Assembly (NCBI GenBank): GCA_963930655.1
Contig: OZ005621.1
Location: forward strand, 6,559,001-6,623,000
DNA from: Myrica gale
Lineage: Eukaryota; Streptophyta; Magnoliopsida; Fagales; Myricaceae
Direction of reading: 5' to 3'
Length of the DNA: 64,000 nt
The position numbers and the translations under genes are program-made. Under the pieces are notes generated by a model. The model searched no databases. It was not told where the DNA came from and saw only the letters and a program-made list of their open reading frames with translations. Within the stretch, counting starts at the first letter, position 1. Every line of letters begins with the position of its first letter. Shown here one piece after another: positions 36,501-48,893 of the stretch.

Positions 36501-38281
36501 GTTTATAGGTGAAAGTATATTTATCTAAAAAAACAAACTTCACCCTATAAGAAACAATTAACGTAAGGCAAATATCAAAATATTGGTTACAATTAAAATA
36601 ACGCTAGCTAGCGTTAGGTCCTGAGATGCTGTTCAATGCACTATTCCTCATTCTTGTATCCCTTTCTATTTGTTTAGAATGATTTTGTGTGAAAAAGTAT
36701 ATCCTAATCTCTCTTAAAGGGGAAAAAATGTATGAACCTATTGCTCTCAAAAATTCCCTTGCTATATAAACAGAATAGAGTTTGGTCTTGTTTCTTTTAA
36801 GGTGAAAATATAAAGTAAAATAAAAGTGGTCGATCGGCATTAGAATAAAGCTCGATCGGCAGGTTATGGTGAGAGCTTAAACGGGGCAGTTGAAAGTTAT
36901 GAAGTCTATTTGGTGCTCCCCCCATTGAAAACAACGTTGTAGGAAGGCGGTCCCCTAAGTGTTGTTCTTTAAAGAACAATAATGTTGAAGAATCTTAAAC
37001 TCCTCCTCCTTTCATACACATGGACCAGGGTTAGGGATTCGAAGTATACTCGGTCCAAAAGGCCAACTACGTTCATTGATACGTATCGCATGCATTTTTA
37101 ATTTTTGTCTTTTTGTGCCACCCAAACACATGTTTGGTAGGAAGGATAGAAAATAAGGAATGAAGAATGGAAAATAAAAGCATTGCGTGGAACTGAAGAA
37201 CCCTACAAGATCTTCTCTCTTCGACCTTTTCTAACTTCTCCTAGATACTTCTTTGTATACGTACGGATTGATATTTTCTCTCAAGTAATTATCTGAAATA
37301 AATGATTATTGTAAAATAGAGAGACAAACTACATAACTAATATATTGCATTTTTTAATTATTAATATTATTGACTTTAAAATCTTTAACTATTTACTTAA
37401 ACACTACGCATCCTCCAACAATTAATGTTAGACCTTTTATACTCTCTGCCTAGCAATAATATGCGCAACATATGCAAAATAAATCAAAGATATTATCACC
37501 ATTTTAATCAATAAAGTGAATCAAAAATATTATTATCTTTTTAATTTAAAAAATTGGGGACAGGTACACAATGTTTGACTTACTACTGTTATATATATAT
37601 ATATATATATATAAATTGTTTATTTAAGAATAATTAGTCTCACATGCGTTTACTTAACATATGCATTATACAAGGAGAGAATGAGCCCACCGTCCCAGAT
37701 CTATCAATTTTCTAGGAGGCACCCATCTATAAATTATGCTACCTAGTACGCAGCTATATTAGGCGGCACAATTTTGTTTTGGTTAAAATATTAGGTAGTA
37801 CATTAATCCTTAACCGACTGTTCTTTCACACCTCCTTCTAAATCCCTTCACATCTAAGCCCGTTTTGTGTCGTTGAACAAAACAAGTATTCAAAGCTTTT
37901 GACCTTTGACTCCTGTTTCTAAAAACTCGGATCCCCATACAGCGACATATCGGCCGGTACCGTGCGAGACTCGGGAACCCGCGGTCAAGATAGTTTTTCA
38001 TCTCAGTAGAGTCGTAGACGCGTCTTAAGCGAATTTCTCTCATAACCACGTACGAGCGACTGAAGAGAGTGTTACGAAAGCCAAAACTATGAAAATCTGG
38101 GTGTTAGCCACGAGCCCAGTTAGGCGCGTGAAGTAACATGTGAAAGGACTATTAATAACACGTTCTAAGATAATTACCGTGTTGATTTTTGGCCGGTAGT
38201 TCTCAACTTTGTGTTCTGATACCAAACTCTTTTCCGCCCCGCAGTCAAAAAGGTTTCATACCAAACTTATTTCCCAAGCAG

Positions 38282-38330
<49 letters not shown>

Positions 38331-41300
38331 ATATATATAAGTTTTTACTTTTAATAAAATCTTACATTTAAAATATATTAAAAATAGACTGTGTGACACA
38401 ATATAAATAATAAGAATTAATAAATTAGTCACGATTGATCCGATGGTTCACAGTAACTATTCGGAACAACAGGAGTAAATCCAATTGGTTAAGTCAAGTT
38501 CTTATAATAAACTATAAAAAAATAATAAAAAATATTGTAATATTATTGATTGGCGTTATTATTATATGGATGGGTATAAAGCATATTTGAAATGGGATTG
38601 CCCTGCAGCTTCTTATCCCACAAGCAGCCAGGAGAGAAGAAGAAAGGTTGCCCATGCTCGGGTTAAGTTGTGTCTTCTGTTGGATAAGGTTGCACGCGCT
38701 CGGGAGAAGATGGAAAAAGTGTATAAAAGGTTCCCAAAAAAAAAGTGTATAATTTACTGGTTTTGTTTTCTGAGCTCCGTGGCTATTTTCTACCCCCACT
38801 GAAAAGAACACTGCAAAGTAGTTGCCAAATGCCACAAATGTCGACGTCCCCAAACTTGTCACCGATCTGATTAGAAGAAAGCAGGGGGAAAAGAGATTGA
38901 AAAGAAATAAAATAAAATAAAATAAAAGAAAGCAAAGATCTAGATCTGGAGGGCGTGTTTTGGAAGCAATCCTTTCAGAATATACCAAAACAGCGTAAAG
39001 TGCATGTTCTTTGAAACCCCCCGGCAGATTAAACAAAAGCTCCAGCTTTAGGCCTTTTCCGATTTGATGCGAGCGTCGACGTCGACTGCAGACGAGTCCC
39101 CCCGATATACACATGTGAAGACGATATTGGCGTAGTTTGTCCCACATCGAGTTCTGGGCATCGGGGACCAGGCCCGTGTATCGTGGCAAAGTTGGTTTCA
39201 CGTAAATTGCACAATAATCCCCTTCAGGCTTCAACAATATGTACACATAAAATATTGAAAAACTCGTGGAATTTGACACTAGAAAGTTTTTGGAATTTTC
39301 CCCCAATTTGTACCTGAAACTGCTGGAAATGATCAATGTAGCCTTTAATGTGCAATGATAACAACATGGAGAGGACTGACGAGCATCTTTCACATGAACC
39401 AAGTTCCATCGTTTCATGAATTGCTCTATGTTTGAGTCGATATATTCTTCCCCCTTTTCTCTTTTTTTTTTACCTTTTTTTGTCCCTCTTTGTTGTGGTC
39501 ATGAGAGGAGATTTGTTTTGGGGTTTGGGATCAATCGGCTTTGCCTTTACCATATATTACATAGAGAAAAGCATTAGTTTGACAATGATTAGAGGGAATG
39601 GAACTAATTACATCAAATTTAACAAAAAGGGAAGGATCCACTTAATGGGGTCGTAGAGAACAATTTGGATTGGAATATATAGCTGGAAATTTGCAAGTGC
39701 CCACTGAAAATTACACGTTTTTTTTCTTCTAAATTACACGTTTTTCGATATCGGTGCTGCTTATTAGTTATTGTCCATTACTTTTGGTAACGAGCTGAAG
39801 AGTTTTATATATATATATATATATATAGCTGAAGAGTCATTATTAATAACTCATACCACCCAATCCTATCAAGCTTCTGCATGATATGACATCTGATCTC
39901 AATATTCTTTCCTAAGGTAAAATAGTATAAGAAACCCTCTTGAGGAAAAAGAATCTACACAGGATGCACATGTCATTAAGCAGAAACACGTGGTTATAAT
40001 TAGAAGGCTAAATATTTTGGAAGGTCCTGAACTGGGATTCAAATCCCCCATCTCCTTCTCCTGCTTGGCCTGTTTTACCTTAAAAAAAAAAGCTAAATAT
40101 TTTGGAGGTAAACAAATATAAAATAGAAAAGAAGTTGGAACCGATGTAAAAAAAAAAAAAGAGAGAGAGGAAATAGTTGTCGATTGACGGCGTTCGGCTT
40201 GTCCGGAGAGGAGCGAGCCATGGTGAGTCGGTGACGCGGGAATTGTGTCAGCATGCGCACATGTCAGGCGTGGCCTACACACGTGCCGAAGCTTCTTTCA
40301 CACGTTCACCGTCCGGGCATGCATTATATATTTTGTACTTGGCCTTTCTGTTTACTTTCAGGGGAAATCTTTTACCTCGTCAATCTCTATCTTCTAGTAT
40401 GTGTTTGTTTTTCGTCCATGGAAAATTTGCCATATGCTGTAAGATTACAGTTATACCCTCTTACCTTAAAGGATGCCTCCCCATACTTATCTCAGATAAA
40501 TCTCTTATAGATGATTAATTAACCTAATTTGGGTTTCTTTGGTTTGAAAGAGCTGCCCTGGAATTACCCACGCAGAAGATCAGAACCAAAATGATAGCTG
40601 CGTTTATATTCACTGCAGTTTCCCATCACTTTCTTTAATCTTCTGTCTGGACCAAAACCTTAAAGCATTTTAGAGAATTCTGTGTCGATCTTGTTATATC
40701 TCACCTAACAATTTGGTACTAATTATGACCTTTTTAGTCACTAATTTCTTCTTGACAATCAGATACTTGTTCTAACCAAAGGTGATTGGAACATATATAC
40801 ATCACATCATGACCCTTTCAACCGCACAATTTGGAAACTAGGAACCAACCATCTTATTATGGTTATTGATTTTGCCATTTTGGTCATTTCCTAATCGCAA
40901 GTTGTCAGAAAATTTAAACCTAATATTTTCATTGCAATTAAATATGCTCGGGTTATGTTGTGGGTACTGTCCTTGCAATTAGTTTTTATACCTAATGGCA
41001 TCCAACTCACATAATCTTATCTATACATTATCTATACATTAAAGAAAGCACCCAAAAGAAAGAGAAAAAAAAAGGAGAAAAAATTAAAATGGGAGATTTT
41101 GGTAATTTAAGGAGTAATTTGTCCGTTGTTAAAATAATACCTAGAAAACCCAAAAATTTGGGAAACTTGCCATTAAAAAGGTGAGCCGCGAAAGAAATTA
41201 AAAAAAAAAATAAAAAATGGAGCAGAAAATTCACACAAGCAATCGAGAGAACCTTTCTTCCAGCCCACGTGTGAATCAAAGAGCACGTCCACACTCAACC

Positions 41301-41373
41301 TGCAAAACCAGTCAAAAAGCCGCGTAGGCCGATGTGGACCCCCGAAGGCGGTCCTCACTCCTCACTACATTAA
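32227..41373. other. Gene-poor AT-rich stretch of 9 kb
   Basis: I find no supported gene here. There are TA microsatellites at 32594-32616, 33485-33512, 37589-37612, 38281-38340 and 39807-39829. The frame of 301 codons at 38512-39417 (minus) is the longest single open frame of the region. Its translation alternates hydrophobic runs and cysteines without any motif or family resemblance, so I treat it as chance. A TTGTCCCACATCGAG motif at 39137-39151 resembles LTR ends found in plants, but no partner was seen. Confidence 0.5.
38281..38340. repeat. TA-rich microsatellite
   Basis: Nearly perfect alternating TA with two small interruptions (ATAATATA at the left, TATTATAT in the middle). Confidence 0.9.
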
Positions 41374-41640
41374 ATGCAAACACCGGCACATCGACAGTCT
41401 CCGTACGCGTGGTTAACTGGCAACTGGCAGTCAATTCCTAGGTGGGAAACCTCAACCCTGTTCTCCAAAATCCCAACCCAAAGCTTCCTCTCTAATTCAC
41501 ACTCCCAAAAAACCAAACAGTCTCAATCGCCCCCCCCCCCCCCCCCCCTTTCTCTCTCTCTCGGAGACAGGCACAGATTTCTGTATAAGACTTGTTGGAG
41601 AACAAGCTCAAATGAAGAATATGTGCTGCTGATAAAGTCC
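41374..41640 (+). promoter_or_regulatory. Upstream region and leader of the WRKY gene
   Basis: The leader contains a run of 19 C at 41530-41548 followed by a CT-rich stretch. The coding frame is open upstream of the chosen ATG back to an in-frame ATG at 41374, but the extra 89 residues are low-complexity, include the translated C run (poly-Pro) and do not resemble WRKY proteins. Confidence 0.5.
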
Positions 41641-42989
41641 ATGGACAAGAAAGAAGAGCTGAAGACTGAGAATTCAATGGCAAATTCGACATTTTCCGAT
41701 GAGATTCCGAGCAGTTTTGCTTTACCAAGCATCTTTGACATGCCATGTGATCAGGGTGATCATCAAAAGAGTTCTTCCTTAGGCTTCGTGGACATGCTCG
41801 GCATCCAAGACTACAGCCCATCTTTATTCGATTGGTTTTCCACACCGATGATGCCTCAGCCGCAACCTCAACCGCAACAACTGCAACAGCCGCTTCCTTC
41901 GCCGACCTCGACGGTTCCCGAGTCGTCCGAGGTTGTGAATACTCCTGCGACACCGAACTCTTCGTCGATCTCTTCGTCCTCAAATGAAGCAGCGAACGAG
42001 GGACAAACAAAGGCGGGTGGAGATGAGGACGACCAGGACCAAGAAAAGACTAAGAAACAGTAAGCTTTCTTAGCATACTTATATGTGTCTTTGTTTTCTT
42101 TGAATCTAGCTGCTTACTCAGTCATGTCCGATAATAGTACTAGTTTTGGAGAAACACGAAATGAGTGAGCTATAAGGAATGAATCAAAGAAAAAGGAGTT
42201 GCAAAGTGGGATTTTTTACTGGTGTGTTTAAATTAAGCATGATTTTCGTAGATTTGTGGTTTGCTTTTTGAATTTTTATCAAAAAGTGAAAAGTGTTCGT
42301 TTGTGTATGTGGGTTTAGGTTGAAACCCAAAAAGAAGAACCAAAAAAGGCAAAGAGAGCCGAAATTTGCATTCATGACAAAGAGCGAGGTTGATCACCTT
42401 GACGACGGATACAGATGGAGGAAGTACGGCCAGAAAGCTGTGAAGAATAGTCCTTATCCAAGGTATCAAATATCGCCCCAGTCCAGTGATCTGGTCCCCC
42501 TTTAATTGATTAACAAGTCTGGTAAAATTTTAAACGATCAACCTTGTTAACTTCATCGAGGTCTTCGGATTATTTGTTTCTTTGTACAGGAGCTACTACC
42601 GTTGCACCACTGCCGGATGTGGTGTAAAGAAGCGAGTGGAGCGTTCCTGCGATGACCCGTCAATTGTAGTCACGACCTATGAAGGACAGCACACGCATCC
42701 GTACCCAGTGACTCCTCGCGGAAGCATGGGAATTCCACCAGACGCCGCTGGCTTCAGCGCCATGGCTTCGCCCTTTGTTGTTCCGCAGCCTCAGTATCTC
42801 CACCACCAACAGCCTTATCTACTAAGTTCACAGCCGCCTTTGAATGTCAATACTAATTTGAATCCCTCATTTCCTAGTTTCGTTCAAGAAAGACGTTTTG
42901 GCATATTCCCGACACCTTTGCTTAGGGACCATGGACTTCTAGAGGACATTGTGCCGACGCGGATGCTAAAGGAGCCGAAAGAGGAGTAG
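41641..42989 (+). CDS. WRKY48: WRKY transcription factor, group IIc, closest to WRKY48
   Basis: Exons: 41641-42059, 42319-42462 and 42590-42989, 963 nt in all, coding 320 residues. The N-terminal motif [19 protein letters not shown] (about 48-66) is an IIc signature. Then come a Gln/Pro-rich and a Ser-rich acidic stretch and a basic run ([14 protein letters not shown]), a likely nuclear signal. The WRKY domain holds WRKYGQK and a zinc finger of the C-X4-C-X23-H-X-H type, from CTTAGC to HTH. Intron 2 splits the Arg codon of PR/SYY, the position typical of this group. The [11 protein letters not shown]...DDPSIV version of the finger and the PVTPRGSMG tail point to WRKY48 rather than WRKY28/71. 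Such proteins bind W-boxes (TTGAC) in the nucleus and act in stress and defence responses. An extra cysteine (ERSCDDP) replaces the usual serine. The WRKY class is certain; the orthologue is likely. Confidence 0.93.
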
Positions 42990-43930
42990 GGTAATAGTTT
43001 ATTTATCTGTTAATGCTATGAAATTCTCTGACTGACTCATCTGGGTTTTGTCCTTGGAGACGAACCTACTTCACCCTTTCATGTAGATGCTTTGAAGTAT
43101 CACTGTAAAATGAGTAGCTTTCTAGCCTTAGTAGGAACTCGTTCCGCGTTGGATTCTTTTTCTTTTTTCTTTTTCCTTCGCGTTCTTATTCTTTGTACTT
43201 GGAGATTATTCTCTCATGGAGATTATACATATCTGGGGGGGGGGGGTTTGTTTACAACCGTTTTCCTCTGCAAGTCTTCTCTTCTTCTTCTTGGTTCATG
43301 GCATGCGTGGATAATATCAAGGGGTAGATTCGTCCAAGAATTTAGGGTTAGGGTTTTTTCATTCTAATGTGGGTGTGAAAATTGTTGTTGTCTCGAACAC
43401 TCAAGCCCTTGGGACTTTATTGGAAAAGGAGAAATCTAGAATAAACTTTGAACTTGGTCCTAATTCTCTAGTGAAGGGTAGGGAACCCTAAGGATGGGAT
43501 TGTTGTGAAAAGTTTTGTGTAGGGAGTTTATGCGATGTCCTCGAACATGCATGAACGTTAAGATGTAGCAATACTTTACTTGGACACCGTTAACCTTACT
43601 ATTTGTGGCCCCTTTTCTTCCTCTTTATGCTGCAACCAAAGAAGGAGCTTCACTCATTGAATTGTGATGTGAGCTTCCCGGCGAGGAAATGGGTTGTGCT
43701 GGGTCTTCATTCACACGATGTAGAGAGATTTTGGCGCTGGCTACGGTTGCTTTAAGCTTTGTTGAACATATATTTTGGTTTTACCGAGTCCTGGAATTGT
43801 TGATGATCCTTGTATATGTTAAGCTGTCTTCGGTAGCTAATTAAGAACGTTCGATTTAGTTTTATGAATGACCACGCTACGTACTTAAAGCCATACGTAG
43901 CTTGTTGCCAGACTCATTGGAATCGGCTAT
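42990..43930. other. 3' UTR of the WRKY gene and intergenic DNA
   Basis: T-rich sequence after the stop probably holds the 3' UTR. A run of 12 G lies at 43235-43246. The 91-codon frame at 43092-43367 runs through it and is not credible as a gene. Confidence 0.5.
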
Positions 43931-44129
43931 GGCTGCGTTTGCATGTAAAATTTTCCCCAAAATTTTATCTCTCTCCTAATAAAATATTCAAATATAATCT
44001 CTCTCTCTCCCATAAAAAAATATAAAAAATTACAAAAACTATAAACTATTACCTCTCTCTTCACTTTTTCACTAAACCCAATACCAACACTAAACCCAAT
44101 ACCAAAAATTTTACCACACAAACCCACCC
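43931..44129 (+). mobile_element. Harbinger-type MITE, family B copy 1
   Basis: A 199-bp element begins GGCTGCGTTTG and ends CAAACCCACCC, imperfect inverted ends matching the GGSTGSGTTTG pattern of PIF/Harbinger elements. It is flanked by a TAT duplication on both sides. The inside is T/C-rich (ATCTCTCTCCTAATAAAAT and similar) with a duplicated ACTAAACCCAATACCA block. It is an inverted, nearly identical copy of 45460-45658. Confidence 0.85.
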
Positions 44130-45459
44130 TATGAAAGCTATCGAGAGCAGCACTAAATGCAAGGCCAATTGGATTGTACTAACTATTGACTGTACGTAGG
44201 ATGATCTAATCTTTTGATTATTACAGAGAAGTATGTACGTAGGAACTAGATTCACTATACACGAAAAGGTATGTGTAATTGGCACATACACGGACTAGCT
44301 AGCGTGTAAAGATGGGTATCTAAAACTTAAATTCCTGCAGAACCTAGCTATCATCTATGTGGTGGTGCCGTATACACACCCATGCCTGTGAATATAGGCC
44401 TATAGGCTATAGCATTCACGAATAGTTCATTTTGGCCTCGAGCAACACATATATATCCAGAATACTTGCATGACCCAATAAAGTCAAGACAGCACGAAAA
44501 GACAATTTGCTTAGTTAGATTTCGTGTTTGTCTCCATAGGACACTGCCTAAATTTTGAAATCCATTCCAGACAAGATGGAAGTGAAAAGAACAGTAAATG
44601 TTGACAATTTGTCTGTTTAGGATAAGGTCTTGCGGAAATCTGTCGCTTCGCAATATGTTGCAACTTACTTTCTCAACGCAACAAACCCCTGATGAGGTGC
44701 TACTGCATGATTTCAAGATGATATATACACAGAATTTTTTACTCAAATTTTTTGTAATTCTTTGAACCAAGTGTAATTAGTTTTGCATTTTTCTTGAAGC
44801 ATTTGAGAAATGTGGTGTTTATTCTTTCCAGCTATGAAGTCTCCATTACTTAAGGGAGAATATTCATGGGTTCAGACTGGAAAACCACCCATGCATAGAG
44901 GCATATATGCATACTGGAAAGATACGGACGTGGTTTAAGAGCGCTGCAAATAGCAGATCGAGTATGAACATAGTTAGGCTAGATGGAAAAATGTCAATAA
45001 AAGTCTACAATAACATGTAAAAGCCTGCCAATTGCAAGCAAATACCAAGAAGAAGCCTGACAAAGCCTTTTTTTTTCTATATTTCTCCTCCGACCCATGC
45101 CTGCTACAGCCTGCAGTTGAAGATTCTTCAGTTGATTGGAATAGCATCCCTCGTGTTTGTTCAGAAAAGAAGTGGCATTTTCTTGTATTCCAAACTTTCC
45201 AGCCACTAACTTGGCTTTTCATTTCAAACAGCAAAATACACTAACCTTTCCAACTGAAGTGCCAGCCAGACAACTAGATGCCTGCGACAAATCCCTCAGG
45301 GATGTTCTAGTCTTTTATGCAGAGACGTTAGAGGGCTAGCTCTTACGCTGTATGGTACTAATTCAAATCCCCAAAAGGATTGGCTTAATTGAGTCCATCA
45401 AAGTGCATGGCATGCACGTTTGATTGCCGTTTTTACCTCATCATCATTAGATCGACTAC
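44130..45459. other. DNA between the inverted MITE pair
   Basis: No recognised gene. A 139-codon minus-strand frame (44351-44770) has no known motif. The segment would form the loop if the two flanking 199-bp inverted copies paired. Confidence 0.5.
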
Positions 45460-45658
45460 GGGTGGGTTTGTGTGGTAAAATTTTTGGTATTGGGTTTAGT
45501 GTTGGTATTGGGTTTAGTGAAAAAGTGAAGAGAGAGGTAATAGTTTATAGTTTTTGTAATTTTTTATATTTTTTTATGGAAGAGAGAGAGATTATATTGG
45601 AATATTTTATTAGGAGAGAGATAAAATTTTGGGGAAAATTTTACATCCAAACGCAGCC
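45460..45658 (-). mobile_element. Harbinger-type MITE, family B copy 2
   Basis: The reverse complement matches 43931-44129 at all but three of 199 positions, with no gaps. It is flanked by TAC on both sides (CTAC if the neighbouring C is counted). The different flanks of the two copies show independent insertions rather than one inverted duplication. Confidence 0.88.
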
Positions 45659-46250
45659 TACGTCCAATTGGGCAAAGGACGTACATAATTAGATAGTCTA
45701 ATCCAACAAGAAAAATACTAGCGTCTCCGTGACCTATATATGTTTACCCACTTAGAAAGCGTTAGCAATCGCTTCAGATTCGCTGAGTGTATATATATAT
45801 TACATCTTTAGAAGAAAATACTGTGTGAAATACCCTATACCTATAATCAGCCATGTGTTTTCCGAGTGCAGATCAGAATGTCCTAAAAATTCTGCAACTC
45901 TGTGCGGGAGATTTAAGTCAAAAGTAGAAAATATCTTTTGTCGTGAAGCACCAAAATTTCAATTAGCCAGCCAGATTTCACCTGTAATAATAATGATTCT
46001 GTGACTAAAATAAGAGAACCAATGAAGATTAAAGACGTAAGAAATTGTGGAATATAGAAGAAAGATATACTCTATATATGATTTGACGTACGCGAAACCT
46101 ATGCTTTCTCCGTGACTCCTGATTGAAGAATAATTAGTCCATTTCAGTAGCTGTTTGTAAGCTCAACTTATCAATGCATGCTTAGGACAGATCAGATGCG
46201 AGTAGGTAACTGTAGTGCTACGCGCTTGACTAATAGGCAAATTATTATTA
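45659..46250. other. Intergenic DNA
   Basis: Nothing recognised; AT-rich single-copy-looking sequence. Confidence 0.5.
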
Positions 46251-46504
46251 GGGTTAAATGCATGTCATACCCCTGTGTTATGCGGTAATAGGAAATATGC
46301 CCCTGAGGTAAACAAAGTCTTTTTCATACCCCTGAGGTAAACATTCAGGAGCAAATATGCTCTTTCATACCTCTAAGGTAAACATAACGGAAGGGCATAT
46401 TTGCTCCTGAATGTTTATCTCAGGGGTATGAAAAGGATTTTGTTTACCTCAGGGACATATTTGCTATTACCGCATACCACAGAGGCATGGCATGCATTTA
46501 ACCC
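46251..46504. mobile_element. Mutator-type foldback MITE, family C
   Basis: The 254-bp element starts GGGTTAAATGCATG and ends CATGCATTTAACCC. It is flanked by a perfect 9-bp duplication, TTATTATTA (46242-46250 and 46505-46513). The arms contain repeated ATACCCCTGAGGTAAAC blocks that pair with GTTTACCTCAGG on the other side. The sequence is distinct from family A but has the same size of target duplication. Confidence 0.92.
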
Positions 46505-46514
46505 TTATTATTAA

Positions 46515-46760
46515 GGATGAGACTGTTAGCCGTTAGAATAATTAGGCTGGGTGATGCAGGGGATCCGAGTCAGATGATGTCGAGCTGTCAGATTGCTCAT
46601 TGATGGCGATGAATTACGAGGATCAGCGCAAAGATGGGGATGAGACTGTTAGCCGTTAGAATAATTAGGCTGGGTGATGCAGGGGATCCGAGTCAGATGA
46701 TGTCGAGCTGTCAGATTGCTCATTGATGGCGATGAATTACGAGGATCAGCGCAAAGATGG
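46515..46760 (+). repeat. Exact tandem duplication, 2 x 123 bp
   Basis: 46515-46637 and 46638-46760 are identical base for base, both beginning GGATGAGACTGTTAGCC and ending CAGCGCAAAGATGG. The first unit begins one base after the target duplication of the neighbouring MITE. Identity over 123 bp indicates a very recent event or an assembly artefact. Confidence 0.97.
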
Positions 46761-47290
46761 CAAGAAATCGTGATCTAGCCTAATTCGGGCGGTTTCCGTG
46801 CACGTATCGGTTTTTTAGTTATAACTTTGGCTACAAGTGTCCGATTCGCGCCCGTGACCCCAATTCGGAAAGCTCTTTTCGGCGCGCATGTCATAGCTAC
46901 TGAGCTATGCTCGGTGCACCTCGTTTCGATCCCTAAATCCGCTGTTTTCCTTTTCGAATCTCCATTTTTACTTAATATTTGCTATTTATGGTAATTTTCT
47001 ATTTGTCGATTAAGAAACAATTCTGAACCCGATTGAGGCCAGATTTTTGGCAATCGTTTGATTTCTTTCCGTATTTCGTTTTGGTAAGACTTTTAGGGTT
47101 TTGCTATTTTTGGTAAAATTCTATGAAGGGTCGATTTTCAGCTATTTTAACCCGGCTTGTGGGTTGTTTTGATTCATTCCATAATATTGATAATTTTATT
47201 GAAATCTAGAGTGTTCTCTGAATTCTTGGGTCGAAATTTCCTCTTTTCTTCTTGCAAATTGCCTATTGCACGAGCCTACATAATAATCTC
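46761..47290. mobile_element. Possible Ty3/gypsy LTR fragment
   Basis: The run GTTATAACTTTGGCTACAAG, then TGTCCGATTCGCGCCCGTGA and GAAAGCTCTTTTCGGCGCG, resembles a block common in plant gypsy LTRs. No LTR ends, primer site or second copy can be seen. Tentative. Confidence 0.3.
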
Positions 47291-48893
47291 TATTATGTTC
47301 GGCGTCACTGGGATTTTATATACATAACGTATATACCTAGGTACCTACATACCTAAATACATACATACATCTATATTGAGCTAGATGTATATATTAATGT
47401 TACGTGCATTTGTATTCGCGTAAGTATATATGTACATGTTGCTACGGATGCATACATACTGCGATGGGCTCTCTTTATTAACACATGGCAAATTAGGTCA
47501 TGCAGGGGCCTGCAAATTAGGTCATACAAGGGCCTCTTTATTTTGTATATATATATATATTGGCACAAAGGTTAATGAAGTAATTGTTTGATGAAGGAGG
47601 TGACATTGTTACGTATATAACAATATGACTAGATAAAATTTCTAGGAAACCAATCAAAACTCTTAAGGATGGTTTAATTGAGGAAATCCAGTCTCTCCTT
47701 ATAAACAGCCATTTGTTTGTGAAAAATGTTATACTGGTTACCTTGAGGTAAGTTGGTAATGATAGGCTTGCAAAAAAGAGTACTTCAAGATCAAATAATA
47801 AGAGAATTCTACGCCATAATCTAGTACTTCTTAATCTATGATATAATTTAAATAATATCAACTCTAAGTAAATAATTATAAATTAGGTAACAACCCATAG
47901 GAAATTTGTCTAGGTATGCTCTATATTTTTCTTTTGACTATACACACGTACATCATGATCTGATGACGTGAGCGCATGCAAACTTCCAAGCTGTGGCAAG
48001 ATGGCCGAAAGAAGAAAGAAAAGGAGCAGAAAACAAGTACTAGAAAAAGAAAGAGACTCCAAGACTTGGCAGTATTCCTTAAATATTAATTCATACTGTT
48101 GAACGTCTGTGAACATACTTATTACTTACTGCGAGCTACGCGTATCTGTCAATGTCAAATGATGAGTACGTAGTGGTCTACTGGATATCTCCTAACTGAA
48201 TAAAAATGAAATAAACAAAGAGAAACAAATAATCTTAGGATCGATGAGGGTGGGATTTTTTCTTTTAATTCAATTCAGATTTATGGATGATTTGTAAACG
48301 AATTTCGTGCTCTCTATTAGAATTTGTATTATCTTGAGGGAACCGTACTTCTAAAACTGTTGACAATTGATCATGGCAAATTTGAATTATCATTAGAGCC
48401 GTTACGGGAGTACAGTTCTACTTCCAAAGAAGAGAAACAAGTCCCGAGTCTCTACAGGTTATAAGTTGATGCAGAGAGCCCCATCTCTCAATGTGCGGCA
48501 AAAAAGTATAACCACTTGTTGACACAGATTAGGGAACTTTCTTGCTCCAGTTGATGTGTGATCAGATTCTAGTTTTATGAAAAAAGACAAAGAAAGGAAA
48601 CCAGAAAAAGCAAGAAGAAGCACAGGGGATTAGGTATGCATCTGCTCATCATAAACTGACCATTTCTAAATTCTCACGCTTGACTATGTCTTCTAAAGCT
48701 CAATCCCACTTTTGTACTTCGAACTAACTTTGCTCTCTGTCTCTCTCTCTCTCTCTCTCTCACCGGCCTTCCATGACCCGGTAGTCCTCTTTTCACTAGC
48801 CACTGACAGGCAACTTCTACATAAGTAACTTCGCTGCTCCAATCCAATCCCACCTCTTTGCAACTTGTTTCCTCTAGTTTCCGAAATCATAAG
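47291..48893. other. Intergenic DNA
   Basis: No supported gene. Contains a TA run near 47549-47561, TAC/CATA-rich sequence near 47330-47370, and a CT run at about 48737-48761 in front of the peroxidase pseudogene. Confidence 0.5.

Noticed and set aside
38512-39417. A 301-codon minus-strand open frame
   Set aside because: Its translation has irregular Cys/Phe-rich composition, no domain and no codon pattern like the real genes; promoter and splice context are absent. An open frame of this size can occur by chance in 64 kb.
40020-40050. A GGGATTCAAATCCCCC string, like a tRNA T-arm
   Set aside because: No acceptor stem, D-arm or anticodon arm can be formed around it; a similar string near 24485 suggests a repeat.
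41374-41640. Upstream in-frame extension of the WRKY protein from an ATG at 41374
   Set aside because: The extra residues include a translated poly-C run and have no WRKY-family similarity; the ATG at 41641 starts the family-like N-terminus.
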